Origin: Nephromyces sp. MM_2019
Taxonomy: Eukaryota > Apicomplexa > Aconoidasida > Nephromycida
DNA: 64,000 nt
Direction: 5' to 3'
Assembly (NCBI GenBank): GCA_015657535.1
Contig: JADHZB010002041.1
Location: forward strand, 124,358 to 188,357
How positions within the stretch are numbered: position 1 is the first letter of the stretch; the number at the start of each line of letters is the position of its first letter. The translations under genes and the position numbers were made by a program. Below are positions 61,401-64,000 of this stretch, piece by piece. The notes under the pieces are model-generated. The model saw only the letters and a list, made by a program, of their open reading frames with translations. It searched no databases and was not told the DNA's origin.

Positions 61401-63375
61401 TTTGTGAGGCAACAGCCACATTGAAGTTGGTTTCAATTGAATTTGGCTCAAAATTGTTGCTTTTTTTTGTTTATTTTTATATTTTCTGCTTTCTTGTGTT
61501 TAAACCAGTTTTTAAACTTTTCTTTCCATTTGAAATAGCGGTATGTGTGTCTTTCAATTGAAAAAAGGATTAATAATCAGTCTGGGACTAGGAGTATACA
61601 TGTGTATGTATGTGAGAGAGAGAAGGAGCGATAATAACTCTACTAAATACTGAGTGTTTGAAAAAATTGCATTTAACAACTTTTTTTTCCCCGAAAACTA
61701 GTTTGAAAATTTGATGACACAACCGTTTTTAACTTGCAACACACTGCAGGCTTTTTTAATTAATTGTTTGATACCAAGTTTTCTAACAGCACTGCAGGAG
61801 GATTCCAGCTTTTCGACTTCACATTTATCAGAAACCTACTGCTTAGCTACGTGGAAACTGAAAAGGTTCTCAATCCTTCAATAATTTTGTTACCATTTTT
61901 TAATTTTTCTTTGGTATTACTTGGCAAAAAATCAAAATACTGTTTGCACTGGAATTTTGTGAAGACTTTGCTTTTAAAATTATAAAACGCTATCATGAGG
62001 CTTTATTAATAGCTTAACAAAACTTTTTTGTTTCAATTCTACGCTCAGAAAATGCCGTGTATACGAGCTTACACTTTTCTTTAATTTTTGTAGAAAAGAG
62101 TGCATAACTTTTTTCTGAGTTTTAATGATGCGATTACTAATTTTAGCTCTCGAAAAATACTTTAAAATTGCTTTTTAATAGGTTTATTGAAAAGTGTATT
62201 AACGATGAGCGATATCAGATTCCCGAATTTAAGTCCAAAAATTCAGATTTTGGAAGCGAAAGCAATTACTACAAACAAAAAAATTCATTTAGCTCCACTG
62301 AACCTTGTGCATATTTTCACTCAATAGTTCCTCCTAAAAAGATTGATAAAAGCACCGCAGCAAATGCATTTTATAGCTTGCTAGTCCTAGGCACTCACGG
62401 TGAATTTTCATTGCAACAGAACAGCCCAAACGGAGCGATCAAAATTTCAATGGTAAGAACACTTTTAATCTAGAAAATTAGGCTATAAAAAGTAGCTCAA
62501 TAACCTTTTCTTTAATGTGGTACTTTTTTAACTTGAAAAGTTTTTTGGAGATATATAATTACACTCTAGAAACTATCGTAAAGGTTTTTTAGCTTTTTTT
62601 TGTGTTGTAAATATAACTTATGAAATAAAAAGCAGAAGAAATAGCGAAAAAACTTTGAGCTTACTTTTTATGACAAAAATATCTATTTAAAATAGAGTAA
62701 TCAAATGATCTAGATTTGAGAGCATCAATGATGAGGATCAGAGAGCGCTCAAATTTTTTTTAAAGTACGCTAATACTTTTTGCTTCTATTGAATTGACTT
62801 TTTTTGATTGCATTATTCGTTGCTGCGGGTAATATTTGGTTAGGCTCATCAATGCGGTAAGAGGCTAAGTTTTATGATAGGCTACAAAATTTTTTTTTCT
62901 TTTGGCTATGGTATGAGCTTAGTAGCAAGTGAGTATCTTTCGCTGTTTCTCAATTTTTTGTGTAAATTCTATAGTAAGCTTTTACGTTAATGAAAGCAAG
63001 GATATGCGCGCTTCATTTTGAATAAATGTAAAAGCCTTTGATATGGGAAGAAGCTTTTTAATGCTTAGCAATTATGCGTTAAAGGAAGCTGCAGTTCAGG
63101 GTAAGATAGAGTGCTTTGCATAAATTTTTTTGGGTAAAAATCGATTTGCGCGGGGAGTAAGCTCAAATTGCTGGTGAAAAAAACGTTCTTTTATTGAAAT
63201 CCATAAACTTAACAAGACAAAAAAATAAATTTTTTATGGCTTATTCACGTTTAAAATATAGGTGCGCAAAATTGTTTTAAAATCCAGTTCAAAGTTTTTA
63301 GAGTATACTTATTCTGATGAGCGCCAGATACTGGAAAAACTTATTAATGAGATGTGTTACGAGTATTTCTATTGA
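55457..63375 (+). CDS. Alpha-kleisin cohesin subunit, Rad21/Scc1 type (first exon missing)
   Basis: The closing subunit of the cohesin ring, bridging the SMC1 and SMC3 heads in sister-chromatid cohesion. Exons: 55457-55698, 56889-57047, 57317-57418, 57741-57864, 58175-58266, 58479-58637, 59043-59198, 59405-59578 (or from 59423), 59866-59998, 60231-60328, 60691-60916, 61146-61219, 61798-61865, 62182-62452 and 63262-63375 (TGA). Phases agree throughout, giving about 729 residues. The first exon carries the SMC3-binding N-domain (GQLWTVGTIG; LRHSGAMLFGLSMLVYKQCD; YLDKDVTLFMKK). EDITLMED and VVDRMLNLEVPNESMKA match the central kleisin blocks. The 62182 exon carries the SMC1-binding winged helix (TAANAFYSLLVLGTHGEF). 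The initiator exon (incoming phase 1) lies above 55457 and was not found. The last exon is less certain; an alternative end lies at 63754. Rec8 cannot be excluded. Confidence 0.82.
61560..63261. other. Introns of the kleisin gene
   Basis: The introns around the winged-helix exon are AT-rich and lack the TG microsatellites that fill the introns of the coiled-coil and eIF4E genes. There is only one short GT/GA run near 61594-61625. Nothing else was seen in 62453-63261. Confidence 0.4.
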
Positions 63376-64000
63376 ATTACAGTGTCCAAAAACTTTTTTC
63401 TAGATTCTCTTGCATTACTAATCATTCTTAAGAATTTTTTTCAAGGATTTTTCATTGTTTTTCATCCTGATAATTTTGCGAAAGCACAGTATACCTTAAC
63501 TTTTCAAACACAAATTCACAACTTTTGAAAAAAATATATGAAGATAGCCGAATACAATTTTCTTAGGAATGCGTAAAAATCTCACATTATTTGATCGAAT
63601 ACTTGAGTATCTTCGCAATTTAAAATCAAAACTTTACTCTAAATGTGCGGCTCAGGCGAAGCGTTTTGTAAAATCGGAAAATTTTTCAAAAGATGCATTT
63701 TTTGAAGGTGGCCAAGTTTTTCTTTCCCGGCAGAGCACGCCTATAAAATGCTAGGCTATCCCACAGTTTGATAGGCAGTCTTTAAGCATCGCCTGGGCGT
63801 GCAATAATATATTGATATATCTTACCATGGAAAAAATCAGTTTAATATTCTACTGGGTTTTCCATCCAATAAATATATATACGTCATTTTGTTTCTAAAA
63901 ACTGCAAAACTGGTGATTTTTTGCAGTATTTCTACATTAGGGTGCTAATTTAGCACTTCGTGTAATGCGAATATAGCTTACACAAGTATTTTTTCAAAGC
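63376..64000 (+). other. Downstream frame, alternative kleisin 3' exon or next gene
   Basis: After a TTTTCTTAG acceptor, an open frame at 63569-63754 reads MRKNLTLFDRILEYLRNLKS and ends TPIKC then TAG. It is basic and helical. Its incoming phase does not match the exon ending at 62452, nor any good donor in 63262-63375, so I leave it unassigned. The rest to 64000 shows nothing. Confidence 0.25.

Overview
This is an intron-rich, AT-rich nuclear DNA window from a eukaryote, probably a protist. Genes are split into many short exons (31 to about 450 nt) by GT-AG introns, many of which hold long TG/CA microsatellites. No bacterial operon, tRNA, rRNA, transposase or CRISPR array was recognised. The eIF4E-like gene has a sequence style (DALMIFR, ANKDGGH, DEYWNNLVLGLIG) that I associate with alveolate eIF4Es. 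An apicomplexan or related alveolate is my best guess, but it is not proven.

Layout. Bases 1-291 (+) are the last two exons of an M20D amidohydrolase. Bases 2106-3511 (-) hold eight phase-consistent exons of an unrecognised coiled-coil protein. Bases 7389-11388 (-) encode a PEX13-like Gly/Tyr-rich protein. Bases 11389-19857 are mostly unassigned, with a 58-bp tandem repeat and three isolated open frames. Bases 19858-24578 (-) are a complete 8-exon eIF4E. Bases 25084-27000 (+) hold a possible small two-exon gene and two further candidate exons. Bases 27494-29120 (-) are the 3' six exons of an unrecognised basic protein. Bases 29819-50926 (+) are a complete 26-exon gene for a 1275-residue coiled-coil protein with a Sec16-like motif at its N-terminus. 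Bases 50927-55456 are unresolved. Bases 55457-63375 (+) are an alpha-kleisin (Rad21/Scc1 type) lacking only its first coding exon.

Functions. The recognised genes are unrelated housekeeping functions: amide hydrolysis, peroxisomal import, translation initiation, probable secretory-pathway or coiled-coil scaffolding, and sister-chromatid cohesion. They do not form a pathway. Exon models were built by hand from splice signals and reading-phase continuity. Boundaries may be off by one or two bases, and several 5' ends are unresolved. The most interesting items are the Sec16-like motif on a long coiled-coil protein, the PEX13-like protein without a visible SH3 or membrane segment, the eIF4E with Tyr in place of one cap-stacking Trp, and the TG repeats that sit on the sense strand of introns and often overlap the 5' splice site.
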